From: CAZTVF01 sp964616985
Lineage (GTDB): Bacteria > Planctomycetota > Phycisphaerae > SM23-33
Assembly: GCA_964616985.1 (NCBI GenBank)
Contig: CAZTVF010000132.1
Location: 1-13,380 of the forward strand
Reading direction: 5' to 3'
DNA: 13,380 nt
The position numbers were made by a program, and so were the translations under genes. The notes below the pieces were generated by a model, which did not search any database, was not told the DNA's origin, and was given only the letters and a program-made list of their open reading frames with translations. This document shows, one piece after another, positions 5,996 through 12,973 of the stretch (within the stretch, counting starts at the first letter, position 1; each line of letters begins with the position of its first letter).

Positions 5996-6887
5996 AATTG
6001 CCGCGCTCGGCTGGGCGGCCTTGTCGTCGTTTGACGTTCCCCATGCGAATCTCGGCGGCGCGGCGTTGCTCGCGTCGCTGGCGGCGCTGGGGCTGGTGAT
6101 CGGCATCCTGACGGGGTTGTTCGGCGTGGGCGGCGGGTTCATGGTCGTGCCGCTCCTGTCGATCGTCTTCGGCCTCGACTATCGCCTCGCCATCGGCAGC
6201 AGCCTGGTCTTCACCATCGGCACGGGCGCCGGCGGGTTGATGGCGCACAGGCGGCTGAACAACATCGCGATCAAGACGATGCTCATCGTCACCGGCGGTG
6301 CGGTGTGCGGGGCGCCGCTGGGGGCGATGCTGGTGGAGCACTTCTCGCAGACGCTGGGGCAGCACCGCTTCACCACGATGATGGACGTGCTGTTCATCCT
6401 CATGCTGCTGGTGGTGGCCGGCCTGCTGGTGCACGGGGCCAAGGACCGCCCCCGCGTGTCGCTGCTGCAGCGGCTGCCGCTGCCGCCCTACATTCACATC
6501 ATGCGGGGAAACCTGCACGGCGTGAGCCTGCCGGGCCTGGTGGCCGTGGGCCTTTTCATCGGCGTGCTCAAGGGCATGCTGGGCGTGGGCGGGGGCGTGA
6601 TGCTCGTGCCGCTGCTGATGGTCGTGGTGGGCCTGCCCGTTCACCAGGCCGTCGGCACCAGCCTGGGCGTGGTGCTGTTCAGCTCGATCAGCGGCGCGGT
6701 CGCCTACGGCCTGGAGGGTTCGGCCAACCTCTGGATCGCCATGGCGCTGCTCGTCGGCAGCGCCATCGGGGTGCAGGGCGGCATCTGGCTGGGACAGAAA
6801 CTCCGCGCCGGCCAGATCAAGCGGTACTTCGCCATCCTCGTCCTCGCCATCGCCGCCGCCCTCGCCGCCAGGCAGGTCTGGGGTTGA
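5979..6887 (+). CDS. TauE/SafE-family sulfite/anion exporter-like permease
   Basis: A 302-residue inner-membrane protein with about eight hydrophobic helices and the internal duplication typical of the TauE/SafE family (DUF81): GILTGLFGVGGGFMVVPLL (42-60) in the first half matches GVLKGMLGVGGGVMLVPLL (195-213) in the second, each followed by a GSSL/GTSLG helix (73-76, 227-230). Members move sulfite, sulfoacetate, sulfonates or other organic anions; nothing here fixes the substrate, and no sulfur genes are nearby. The start is GTG at 5979, giving MIGLSEIAAL; it overlaps the 48-residue small gene and has only a poor ribosome binding site (GAGA-type), consistent with coupling. A long charged loop, about residues 152-180, joins the halves. 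An 8-base tandem array begins 4 bases after the stop. Confidence 0.88.
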   Translation: MIGLSEIAALGWAALSSFDVPHANLGGAALLASLAALGLVIGILTGLFGVGGGFMVVPLLSIVFGLDYRLAIGSSLVFTIGTGAGGLMAHRRLNNIAIKTMLIVTGGAVCGAPLGAMLVEHFSQTLGQHRFTTMMDVLFILMLLVVAGLLVHGAKDRPRVSLLQRLPLPPYIHIMRGNLHGVSLPGLVAVGLFIGVLKGMLGVGGGVMLVPLLMVVVGLPVHQAVGTSLGVVLFSSISGAVAYGLEGSANLWIAMALLVGSAIGVQGGIWLGQKLRAGQIKRYFAILVLAIAAALAARQVWG

Positions 6888-6891
6888 CTTC

Positions 6892-6971
6892 CATCCACCG
6901 ATTCACTGATCCACCGATCCACCGATCCACTGATCCACTGGTCCACTGATTCACCAATTCACCGATTCACC
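6892..6971. repeat. Ten-unit 8-bp tandem array (GATCCACC/GATTCACY)
   Basis: Ten consecutive octamers, from CATCCACC at 6892 to GATTCACC at 6964, varying at only a few positions (GATCCACC, GATCCACT, GATTCACT, GGTCCACT, AATTCACC). The period of 8 is not a multiple of three, so it is not coding. It fills the gap between the TauE/SafE permease and the GH42 promoter. Variation between units suggests it is not freshly expanded. Confidence 0.9.
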
Positions 6972-6983
6972 TTCTCCCCGCCC

Positions 6984-7012
6984 TTGGCAGCGTCCTTCGC
7001 CAACGATATAAG
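6984..7012 (+). promoter_or_regulatory. Sigma-70-type promoter of the GH42 gene
   Basis: TTGGCA (6984-6989, 5 of 6) and TATAAG (7007-7012, 5 of 6) are separated by an ideal 17 bases, directly after the octamer array. The predicted start near 7019 gives a leader of about 24 bases containing the ribosome binding site AAGGAG at 7030-7035. No operator palindrome is evident apart from the upstream array. Confidence 0.65.
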
Positions 7013-7042
7013 ATGATGCTCGCAGCAATAAGGAGCCATGAA

Positions 7043-9031
7043 ATGTTCGGAAAGAAGTTCCTCTACGGTGCGGCCTATTACCCGGAACACTGGGACCCCA
7101 AGCGTTGGCCTACCGACGTCAAGATGATGAAGGAGGCGGGCTTCAACGTCGTCCGTATGGGCGAGTTCGCCTGGTGCAACTTCGAACCCCGGGAGGGCAC
7201 CTTCGATTTCGATTGGCTCGACAGCGCGATCGACCTGCTGGCCTCGGCCGGCATCGCGGCGATCGTCGGCACGCCCACGGCCACCATCCCCGCCTGGATG
7301 GCCCAGAAGTACCCGCACGTGATGGCCATCGACGAGAAAGGCCATCGCAAGCCCTTCGGCGTCCGCAAGGACTACTGCGTCAACCAGCCCGACTTCGACC
7401 GCCTCTCGATGCGGATCGTCGAGCAGGTCGCCCGCCACTACGCCAAGGACAAGCGGGTGATCGGCTTCCAGACGGACAACGAGTTCGGCTCCAGCCCCTG
7501 CCGCTGCGAGACGTGCCTGCAGCACTTCCACGCGGCCCTGAAGCGCCGCTACAAGACCATCGAGAAACTCAACGACGCGTGGGGCACGTGGTTCTGGGGC
7601 GCCCGCTACGACAGCTTCGAGCAGATCGGCTGGCCCAGCGATGCGCCCAACCCGTCTTTCGCGCTGGATGCCCGCCGCTTCTTCAGCCAGGTCGACGTGG
7701 ACCACCAGGCCAAGCAGATCGAAATCCTCCGCAAGCTGGCGCCCACGAAGTCCATCACGCACAATTTCATGGGCTTGTTCTCGAAGGTGGAGTACTACGA
7801 CCTCGCCGCGCCGCTGGACTATGTCTCGTGGGACAACTACCCCGGCAGCGGCACCGCCGGCAAGATCGGCAACGTCGCCCTGGCGTCGGCTGTGACGTGG
7901 TCGCTGAAGCGCCGCAACTTCCTGGTGATGGAGCAGCAGTCGGGCCCCGGCGGCTGGGATTGCTTCTGGAACACCAGCCCCCCGGGCGAGATGTCGATGC
8001 TCGCCTGGCAGCAGGTGGCCCGCGGGGCCGACGGCATCAGCTACTTCCGCTGGCGCACCAGCGTGTCGGGTCAGGAGCAGTACTGGCACGGCATCTTGAA
8101 CCACGACGGGCGGCCGCGGCGGCGCTACCACGAGGTGGCGGCCACCGGCAAGGCGATGGCGGACATGTCCAGGCACATTCTGGGCACCGAGCCCGTCGCC
8201 ACCGTGGGCATCCTGAACAACTACGAGCAGATCTGGGCCACTGACATCCAGCGGCAAAGCGGGGGCGACCCCGTCGCCTTCGGCGCGATCATGAACGACT
8301 TCGCCCAGAGCCTCGCGACCATGGGCGTGGACTTCGGCGTCTTCCGCGAGGCCGACGACCTGAAGCAATACAAGCTGCTGCTGTGCCCGCCGCTGTACCT
8401 GGGCGACGAGAAGTTCGCCAGGAAGCTCGCGGCCTATGCCCGCGCGGGCGGCTGCGTGGTGCTCACCGCGCGCAGCGGCGTGAAGGACCTCAACAACCGC
8501 TGCGTGTATGACCCCCTGCCGGGGCCCTTCGCGGAGCTGGCCGGTGTGGAGGTGGACGAGTACGATTCGCTGCCGAAGGATTCCGGCGCGATGATCGAAC
8601 TGCAGACGGGCGTGAAGATCGCCGGCGCCCGCATGCGCGAGCGCCTGCTGCCGGCGCCTGGCACCGAGGTCATCGCCCTCCACCGCGTGGGCTACATGGA
8701 CGGCTGGGCGGCCGCCACCCGCCGCACGCTCGGAAAGGGCAGCGTGATCTACGTCGGCAGCATTCCGCACGCCGAGGCCTGGGGCCCGCTGCTGCAGATC
8801 CTGCTGGGCGAGGTGAAGGCGCCGTACCGGCTGGACATTCCCGCCGGCGTTGAGATCGCGCACCGCCGCGGCGAGCGCAAGGAGCTCACCTTCATCCTCA
8901 ACCACACGGGCGAGCTGAAGGTCATCGAGCTCGGCGACCGCCGGTTCAAGGACCTGCTCGGCGGCCGCGAAGCCACCGGCCGCTTCGAACTCGCCCCCTA
9001 CGCCGTCGCCATCCTCGACGCGCGGTTCTAG
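7043..9031 (+). CDS. Glycoside hydrolase family 42 beta-galactosidase
   Basis: A 662-residue GH42 enzyme of normal length that removes terminal beta-galactosyl residues with retention of configuration. The N-terminal TIM barrel (about 1-385) opens with LYGAAYYPEHW and carries the acid/base Glu147 in QTDNEFG (143-149) and the likely nucleophile Glu297 in VMEQQSGPGGW (295-305). Cys112 plus C153-x-C155-x2-C158 match the four-cysteine zinc site of Thermus-type GH42 enzymes. A Rossmann-like trimerisation domain (about 390-600) and a small C-terminal beta domain follow. There is no signal peptide, so it acts in the cytoplasm on imported oligosaccharides. The start at 7043 is chosen over the in-frame 7013 because AAGGAG (7030-7035) lies 7 bases upstream. 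Specificity within GH42 (beta-galactoside or alpha-L-arabinopyranoside) is not decided by sequence. Confidence 0.94.
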   Translation: MFGKKFLYGAAYYPEHWDPKRWPTDVKMMKEAGFNVVRMGEFAWCNFEPREGTFDFDWLDSAIDLLASAGIAAIVGTPTATIPAWMAQKYPHVMAIDEKGHRKPFGVRKDYCVNQPDFDRLSMRIVEQVARHYAKDKRVIGFQTDNEFGSSPCRCETCLQHFHAALKRRYKTIEKLNDAWGTWFWGARYDSFEQIGWPSDAPNPSFALDARRFFSQVDVDHQAKQIEILRKLAPTKSITHNFMGLFSKVEYYDLAAPLDYVSWDNYPGSGTAGKIGNVALASAVTWSLKRRNFLVMEQQSGPGGWDCFWNTSPPGEMSMLAWQQVARGADGISYFRWRTSVSGQEQYWHGILNHDGRPRRRYHEVAATGKAMADMSRHILGTEPVATVGILNNYEQIWATDIQRQSGGDPVAFGAIMNDFAQSLATMGVDFGVFREADDLKQYKLLLCPPLYLGDEKFARKLAAYARAGGCVVLTARSGVKDLNNRCVYDPLPGPFAELAGVEVDEYDSLPKDSGAMIELQTGVKIAGARMRERLLPAPGTEVIALHRVGYMDGWAAATRRTLGKGSVIYVGSIPHAEAWGPLLQILLGEVKAPYRLDIPAGVEIAHRRGERKELTFILNHTGELKVIELGDRRFKDLLGGREATGRFELAPYAVAILDARF

Positions 9032-9036
9032 GAACG

Positions 9037-9239
9037 GAATAGCAGGGATGAACGCCTCTGTAGGGTGGGCAGGCTTGCCCATCATTCGCGTTCGATCCCC
9101 CGAAAATGCGATGGCGGCGCCATGCCCATGGGCGCCGCCATCACATCGCTTATTCGCAAATCGATGGTGGGCATGCCTGCCCACCCTACAAAGGCTTCCT
9201 GCCTTCTATCCGCGTTTATCCCTTTTATCCCTGCTATTC
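9037..9239. repeat. Composite palindromic element, complete copy
   Basis: A nested inverted repeat filling the start of the 401-base gap between convergent GH42 and URO-D-like genes; no gene is seen in this gap. The outer arms are GAATAGCAGGGA (9037-9048) and its complement TCCCTGCTATTC (9228-9239). The middle arms 9061-9086 and 9163-9188 match at 23 of 26 positions (TAGGGTGGGCAGGC...). The core 9111-9141 is a perfect hairpin, ATGGCGGCGCC and GGCGCCGCCAT. The right half carries an extra stretch of about 26 bases with TTTATCCC units. No transposase is present; the look is MITE-like or of a structured dispersed repeat. Confidence 0.85.
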
Positions 9240-9251
9240 TTCTTCTTCCGC

Positions 9252-9403
9252 CGCGTTCGATCTTCCACAATGCGATGGCGGCGCCATGCCCATGGGCGCC
9301 GCCATCACATCGCTTATTCGCAAATCGATGGTGGGCGTGCCTGCCCACCCTACAAAGGCTTCCTGTCTTCTATCCGCTTCTATCCCTTTTATCCCTGCTA
9401 TTC
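9252..9403. repeat. Second, truncated direct copy of the palindromic element
   Basis: Starting at CGCGTTCGATC, this segment repeats 9087-9239 in the same orientation, offset by 164-165 bases, with only a few substitutions and a one-base indel. It keeps the perfect GGCGCC core hairpin (9275-9305) and the right arm (GCCTGCCCACCCTAC near 9339) but lacks the left arm TAGGGTGGGCAGGC. The pair therefore looks like a tandem duplication of part of one element rather than two independent insertions. Confidence 0.85.
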
Positions 9404-9405
9404 CG

Positions 9406-9432
9406 CTTCTTCTTCTTCTTCTTCTTCTTCTT
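9406..9432. repeat. (CTT)9 microsatellite at the 3' end of the URO-D-like gene
   Basis: Nine perfect CTT triplets end exactly at the stop codon of the minus-strand gene (9435-9433). On that strand the tract reads as GAA units directly after the stop, so a change in tract length does not alter the protein. A shorter CTT tract at 9238-9249 occupies the matching place between the two palindromic copies. Confidence 0.85.
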
Positions 9433-10497
9433 CTAGCGGAGGATCTCGTCGATCATCGTGAGGTAATTCTCGACGGGGATGTAGTCGGGGATGCTGTTGC
9501 CGGAGCCGATGGCGAAGCGGCCGCCGGGGGCGCAGTCGTCGATGATCTTGCGGACGTACTTGCGGAGGTCGTCGCCCGCCAGCCGGGTCAGACGGTCGAT
9601 GTCCACGCCGCCCAGCACGCCCAGGCGGCTGCCCCAGGTCTTCTTGAAGTCCGCCACCGGCGTGATGGCCTCTTCGAAGCTGTGGCGGGCGTCGATCTTC
9701 ACGTCGTCGATCAGGTCGGGGATGATCTTGGAGATCTGCCCGCAGCTGTGCAGGAAGTACGGCAGGCCCTTGGCGTGCGTCATCGCGGCCACCTTCTTGT
9801 GCCACGGCAGCACGTATTTGCGGATGTCGTCGGGGGCGATCAGCGTGCCCGTGCGGAAGCCCATGTCGTCGCCGGGGAAGATCGCGATCAGTCGCGGCAG
9901 CTGCAGCAGCCGCTCGTAGTACGCGGTGATCCGCTCGCCGATGCCCTTGACGATGGCCTCCAGCAGGTCCGGCTGGTCGTAGATCATCATGCACAGCGGC
10001 TCGTAGCCCACGAGGTATTCCATGTGCTCCAGGTAGTTCGCGCCGTGGCTGACGATCAGGCCCATGCCCTCGGGTAGGCGGGCGGCGACGTATTCATACG
10101 CCCACAGGTCCGCCTGGCTCACGTCCGGCCAGGGGTACTGGTGGAAGTCGTCCCAGGACTGGATGGGACCCTTGGCGGTCTCGGCGTACGCGCGGCCGTG
10201 ATCGCCGCCGGGGCGGTTCATCCGCTTGAAGCCCAGGCCCAGCTCCATGCGCACGAAGTCGTAGCCCATGTGGTGCCAGAACGCGATGAAGTTGTCCCAG
10301 TACGCCTCGGCCGAGGGGCGGTCGACCGGCTGGACCCACTTGCGGCCGATCATCTCGAGCACCGCGGTCATCACCGGTGCGTTGATGAGATACTCCACCA
10401 TCCGCGGGCGCGGGGGCTCGTAGGTGGTGGTGACGGCCTTGATGAAGGCCTCGGCATCGGGCTTGGGCTTTGCGAGCGGTGCGATGAACCTGGGCAT
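9433..10497 (-). CDS. Uroporphyrinogen decarboxylase-superfamily protein (methyltransferase-like)
   Basis: A 354-residue TIM-barrel protein of the URO-D superfamily. It lacks the N-terminal RQAGRY motif that binds substrate in true HemE, so a haem role is unlikely. It has FLHSCG (248-253), where His250-x-Cys252 matches the zinc-binding HxCG of methylcobamide:coenzyme M methyltransferases such as MtaA, plus PGDDMGF (208-214), LGGVDID (295-301) and IGSGNSIPDYIPVENY (330-345). This fits the group of corrinoid or methoxy-compound methyltransferase-like proteins; the methyl donor is unknown and no corrinoid protein gene is nearby. AAGGAG (10509-10504) sits 6 bases before the ATG, fixing the start. 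It is divergent from rsgA (69-base gap) and convergent with the GH42 gene. The stop directly abuts a CTT/GAA tract. Confidence 0.88.
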   Translation of the reverse strand: MPRFIAPLAKPKPDAEAFIKAVTTTYEPPRPRMVEYLINAPVMTAVLEMIGRKWVQPVDRPSAEAYWDNFIAFWHHMGYDFVRMELGLGFKRMNRPGGDHGRAYAETAKGPIQSWDDFHQYPWPDVSQADLWAYEYVAARLPEGMGLIVSHGANYLEHMEYLVGYEPLCMMIYDQPDLLEAIVKGIGERITAYYERLLQLPRLIAIFPGDDMGFRTGTLIAPDDIRKYVLPWHKKVAAMTHAKGLPYFLHSCGQISKIIPDLIDDVKIDARHSFEEAITPVADFKKTWGSRLGVLGGVDIDRLTRLAGDDLRKYVRKIIDDCAPGGRFAIGSGNSIPDYIPVENYLTMIDEILR

Positions 10498-10520
10498 CGT
10501 GGTCTCCTTAGTGGCACACG

Positions 10521-10550
10521 TTGGACAGAAACGCTCAGCCGGCGTAGAAT
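10521..10550 (+). promoter_or_regulatory. Sigma-70-type promoter of rsgA
   Basis: TTGGAC (10521-10526) and TAGAAT (10545-10550, 5 of 6) are 18 bases apart. Transcription would begin near 10557, only about 10 bases before the rsgA ATG, and no ribosome binding site is seen in that short leader. The promoter lies in the 69-base gap that must also hold the promoter of the divergent URO-D-like gene. Confidence 0.55.
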
Positions 10551-10566
10551 ATCAACTTCATTCACA

Positions 10567-11751
10567 ATGGCCAAGCGAAAGGGAAAATCCGAGCGACGAC
10601 ACAGCGGGTGGGAACGCCTGCCGACGGACCAGCAGCACGACGAGCTGCGGTCGGGGTGGGAGAAGTTCGGCACCAAGTCCGTGAAGATCCCGGCCGAGCG
10701 ACTGGCGGCGCCGCAGGAAAACCTCGACGAGCTGCCGAAGGTCGATGGGCTGGTCGTGGGGCTGTTCCCCGGCGGGGCGCTGGTCAAGACGATGCCCGCT
10801 GCCGGCGCGGTCGCCGACCCCTCGACGCCGCCGGGGCCGCTGCCGCACGTCACGGCTATTCTTCAGTGTGCGATCACCAAGACGTTCCGCGCGCCCGAGG
10901 GTTCCAGCCCGCTGGCGGTGGGCGATGAGGTGAGCGTCGCACTGACCGACCCCTCGCACCACAGCGGCAAGGAGCTGCAGGCCGACAAGCAGCGGACGGA
11001 CGGCTTCATCCTGGGGCGCTCGCCGCGGCGGTCGGCGCTGTCTCGCCCGATGCCCACCAGCGGCAAGCACCAGGACGCGTACGAGGTCGAGGCGTTCGAG
11101 AAGGTCATTGTCGCGAACATGGACACGCTGCTGATCGTCGTCGCCAGCCGCCAGCCGCCGCTGCGTCGCGGCCTGGTGGACCGCTTCCTCATCATTGCCG
11201 AGCGCGGCGAGCTCAAGCCCGTCCTGGCGATCAACAAGATCGACCTGGGCGAGCCCGACTCGCGGATCGTCTCCGACTTCGCGGCGACGGGCATGGAGAT
11301 CATTCCATGTTCAGCGGCCACCGGGGTGGGGCTCGACCGCCTCCGCACCGTCCTGGCCGGGCGGCGGAGCGTGCTGGCCGGGCCGTCGGGTGTCGGAAAG
11401 AGCACGCTGGTGAACGCGCTGATCCCCGGCGCTGCCGCCGTCACGCAGGCCATCCGCGTGAAGGACAGCCGCGGCCGCCACACCACCTCAGCGGCCAGCA
11501 TCTATGAACTGCCGTCGGGCCTGCTCGTCGACACGCCCGGCATTCGCGAGATGGGCATCCGCGTCGGGGCGGCCGACCTGCCGTGGTATTTCCCCGAGTT
11601 CGACGCCTTCAGCCCCGCCTGCAAATTCCGCGACTGCACCCACACCCACGAGCCCTCCTGCGCCGTCCGCGCCGCCGTCGAGTCCGGCGAGATCCTCGAA
11701 CGCCGCTACGAAAGCTACCTTCGAATCCTCGACACGCTCGAACAGGTGTGA
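10567..11751 (+). CDS. rsgA: Ribosome small-subunit-dependent GTPase RsgA
   Basis: A 394-residue circularly permuted GTPase that checks late 30S subunit assembly. The G motifs come in permuted order: G4 NKID (223-226), G5 SA (249-250), G1 GPSGVGKST (272-280), switch I RHTT (304-307) and G3 DTPG (322-325). The C-terminal zinc knuckle C352-x4-C357-x-H359-x5-C365 matches the family exactly. An OB-fold domain precedes the GTPase (about 60-185), with PLAVGDEVSV (115-124) and ANMDTLLIVVA (183-193). The protein is longer than usual (about 300-350) because of a charged N-terminal extension of about 60 residues (MAKRKGKSERRHSGW...) and insertions in the OB domain. The start is the ATG at 10567; no ribosome binding site is visible, and the short leader from the predicted promoter supports this start. 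The frame is open upstream only through antisense of the URO-D-like gene. Confidence 0.95.
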   Translation: MAKRKGKSERRHSGWERLPTDQQHDELRSGWEKFGTKSVKIPAERLAAPQENLDELPKVDGLVVGLFPGGALVKTMPAAGAVADPSTPPGPLPHVTAILQCAITKTFRAPEGSSPLAVGDEVSVALTDPSHHSGKELQADKQRTDGFILGRSPRRSALSRPMPTSGKHQDAYEVEAFEKVIVANMDTLLIVVASRQPPLRRGLVDRFLIIAERGELKPVLAINKIDLGEPDSRIVSDFAATGMEIIPCSAATGVGLDRLRTVLAGRRSVLAGPSGVGKSTLVNALIPGAAAVTQAIRVKDSRGRHTTSAASIYELPSGLLVDTPGIREMGIRVGAADLPWYFPEFDAFSPACKFRDCTHTHEPSCAVRAAVESGEILERRYESYLRILDTLEQV

Positions 11752-11780
11752 CACGGTCGGGTGCCCGTAGGGTGCCACGC

Positions 11781-11909
11781 GGTGCCACCCTCAAGCGAGC
11801 GAAGCGAAGCTTGGGGGTGCCTGCTGGGAGTGAGCCTTATATGGCGTCCGCACACCGGCTGAAGACACCCCCAAGCTGCGCCCTTTGGGCTTGCTTGAGG
11901 GTGGCACCC
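11781..11909. repeat. Large inverted repeat of GGTGCCACCCTCAAGC hairpins
   Basis: The left half (11781-11820) and right half (11866-11909) are imperfect inverted copies of each other, joined by a 44-base spacer. Each half also folds on itself: CACCCTCAAGC with GCTTGGGGGTG on the left, and CACCCCCAAGC with GCTTGAGGGTG on the right. A partial GGTGCCAC lies just outside at 11771. The element fills the gap between the convergent rsgA and isomerase-like genes and could act as a bidirectional terminator. It shares its GGTGCCACC edge with the palindrome at 1732-1763. Confidence 0.8.
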
Positions 11910-11990
11910 AGCCAGACCTTTGCAGCGCCGATGAACTCTCTCTTCGTGGTGGCACAAGTTCTTCGGCAGCCGGTCTGCCCATCCTGAGGA

Positions 11991-12812
11991 CTAACACAGC
12001 GGCGAGAGCAGCGCGATCGCCTTCTGGATGTCCTTGACCTGCTGCTCGCCGCTGATCTCGCGCTCGATGGTGAGGGCGCCCCGGTAGCCGCACGCCTTGA
12101 GCTTGGGCACCAGCGCCTGGAAGTTCACCTTGCCCTCGCCCAGCGGCGTCTCGCGGCCGAGATTGTTGCCGTCGGTGGGGTACAGGCCGTCCTTGGCATG
12201 CACGCCGGTGACGAAGCGGCCGAACACGTCCAGCGAATCGACGGGGTTCGCCTTGCCGTACAGCAGCAGGTTGGCCGGGTCGAGGTTGATGCCCAGGTTG
12301 CCCGTGTTCACCGTCTCGATCGTCCGCAGCAGCGTCACGGGCGTCTCCTGTCCGGTCTCGAACCAGAAGCCGATGCCCAGTTCGGCGCAGCGGCCGGCGA
12401 CGCGCTTGAGCGCCTCCACCGTGCCGGTGTACAGCACGTCGCGCGGGTCCTCGGGCAGGAAGCCCACGTGCGTCGTGATGGACGGCAGCTTGAACTTCGC
12501 CGCGAACTCGGCCGCCTTGATCAGCGCCGCGACGCGCATCTGGCGATGCTCCGGCGGCACCAGGCCGATCGTCCGCGGGCCGTCGATGAAGTTCCACGTC
12601 GCCGGGCCGGGATACCCCGACCAGAACGTGGTGATGTTCACCTTCTTCCCGGCCGCCGCTGCGATGAGCTTCTCGCCCGTGGCATCGGTCCACACGGCCG
12701 GGTTCCACGAGCACACCTGGCAGCTGGCCAGATCAAGCGACGCGACCTTGGCGATCTCATGCTCCGGCTGCTCGTTGAGCCCGACCAGAACGCCGATCTG
12801 CAGTTTGGACAT
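11991..12812 (-). CDS. Sugar phosphate isomerase/epimerase-like TIM-barrel protein
   Basis: A 273-residue member of the xylose-isomerase-like/AP-endonuclease-2 TIM-barrel superfamily. The usual metal-site residues can be placed: Glu152 (FWFETG), Asp178 (NLDPAN), His205 (GVHAKDG) and Glu250 (TIERE). Members include 3-epimerases of ketohexoses, hydroxypyruvate isomerase and inosose dehydratase or isomerase; sequence alone does not decide among them. There is no signal peptide, so it is cytoplasmic. AAGGAG (12824-12819) lies 6 bases before the ATG and fixes the start. It is transcribed alone, convergent with rsgA and divergent from the pterin dehydratase gene. A role in carbohydrate catabolism, as for the GH42 enzyme, is plausible but inferred. 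Confidence 0.85.
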   Translation of the reverse strand: MSKLQIGVLVGLNEQPEHEIAKVASLDLASCQVCSWNPAVWTDATGEKLIAAAAGKKVNITTFWSGYPGPATWNFIDGPRTIGLVPPEHRQMRVAALIKAAEFAAKFKLPSITTHVGFLPEDPRDVLYTGTVEALKRVAGRCAELGIGFWFETGQETPVTLLRTIETVNTGNLGINLDPANLLLYGKANPVDSLDVFGRFVTGVHAKDGLYPTDGNNLGRETPLGEGKVNFQALVPKLKACGYRGALTIEREISGEQQVKDIQKAIALLSPLC

Positions 12813-12833
12813 GTTGTGCTCCTTTGGAGAAGA

Positions 12834-12886
12834 CAGTAATCAGTAAACCGTGGTCAGTAAACAGGAATTGGACACAGGAAATGGAC
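12834..12886. repeat. Short AT-richer tandem repeats in the divergent gap
   Basis: Three CAGTAA hexamers (12834, 12841, 12855) are followed by two adjacent 13-base units, ACAGGAATTGGAC (12861-12873) and ACAGGAAATGGAC (12874-12886). They lie just upstream of the isomerase-like gene's ribosome binding site. They may be another dispersed repeat or direct-repeat regulator sites; neither is shown. Confidence 0.5.
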
Positions 12887-12973
12887 ATCGGCGAACATGC
12901 GTCTGTACCCGTCTACTGGCTACCTTACGGGTTGCTCATTGCGTCCGCTATACTGTGATAGGAGAACGGACAT

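Noticed and set aside
6892..6971. CRISPR or origin-type iterons
   Set aside because: The 8-base units are contiguous without spacers, and no replication initiator gene or DnaA-box cluster is nearby.
6959..9184. A 741-residue open frame on the minus strand over the GH42 gene
   Set aside because: It is a shadow of the GH42 coding sequence; its N-terminal part is translated from the palindromic repeat, and it shows no domain.
9087..9403. CRISPR-like array
   Set aside because: There are only two units of about 150 bases, each internally palindromic and nearly identical throughout, with no short repeat and variable spacer pattern and no cas genes.
9048..9461. Open frames inside the duplicated palindromic element
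   Set aside because: They consist of repeat translation ending in a Ser/Phe run from the CTT tract; there is no ribosome binding site and no conserved motif.
9433..10497. HemE, the haem-pathway uroporphyrinogen decarboxylase
   Set aside because: The N-terminal RQAGRY motif is missing, and an HxCG motif typical of methyltransferase members is present.
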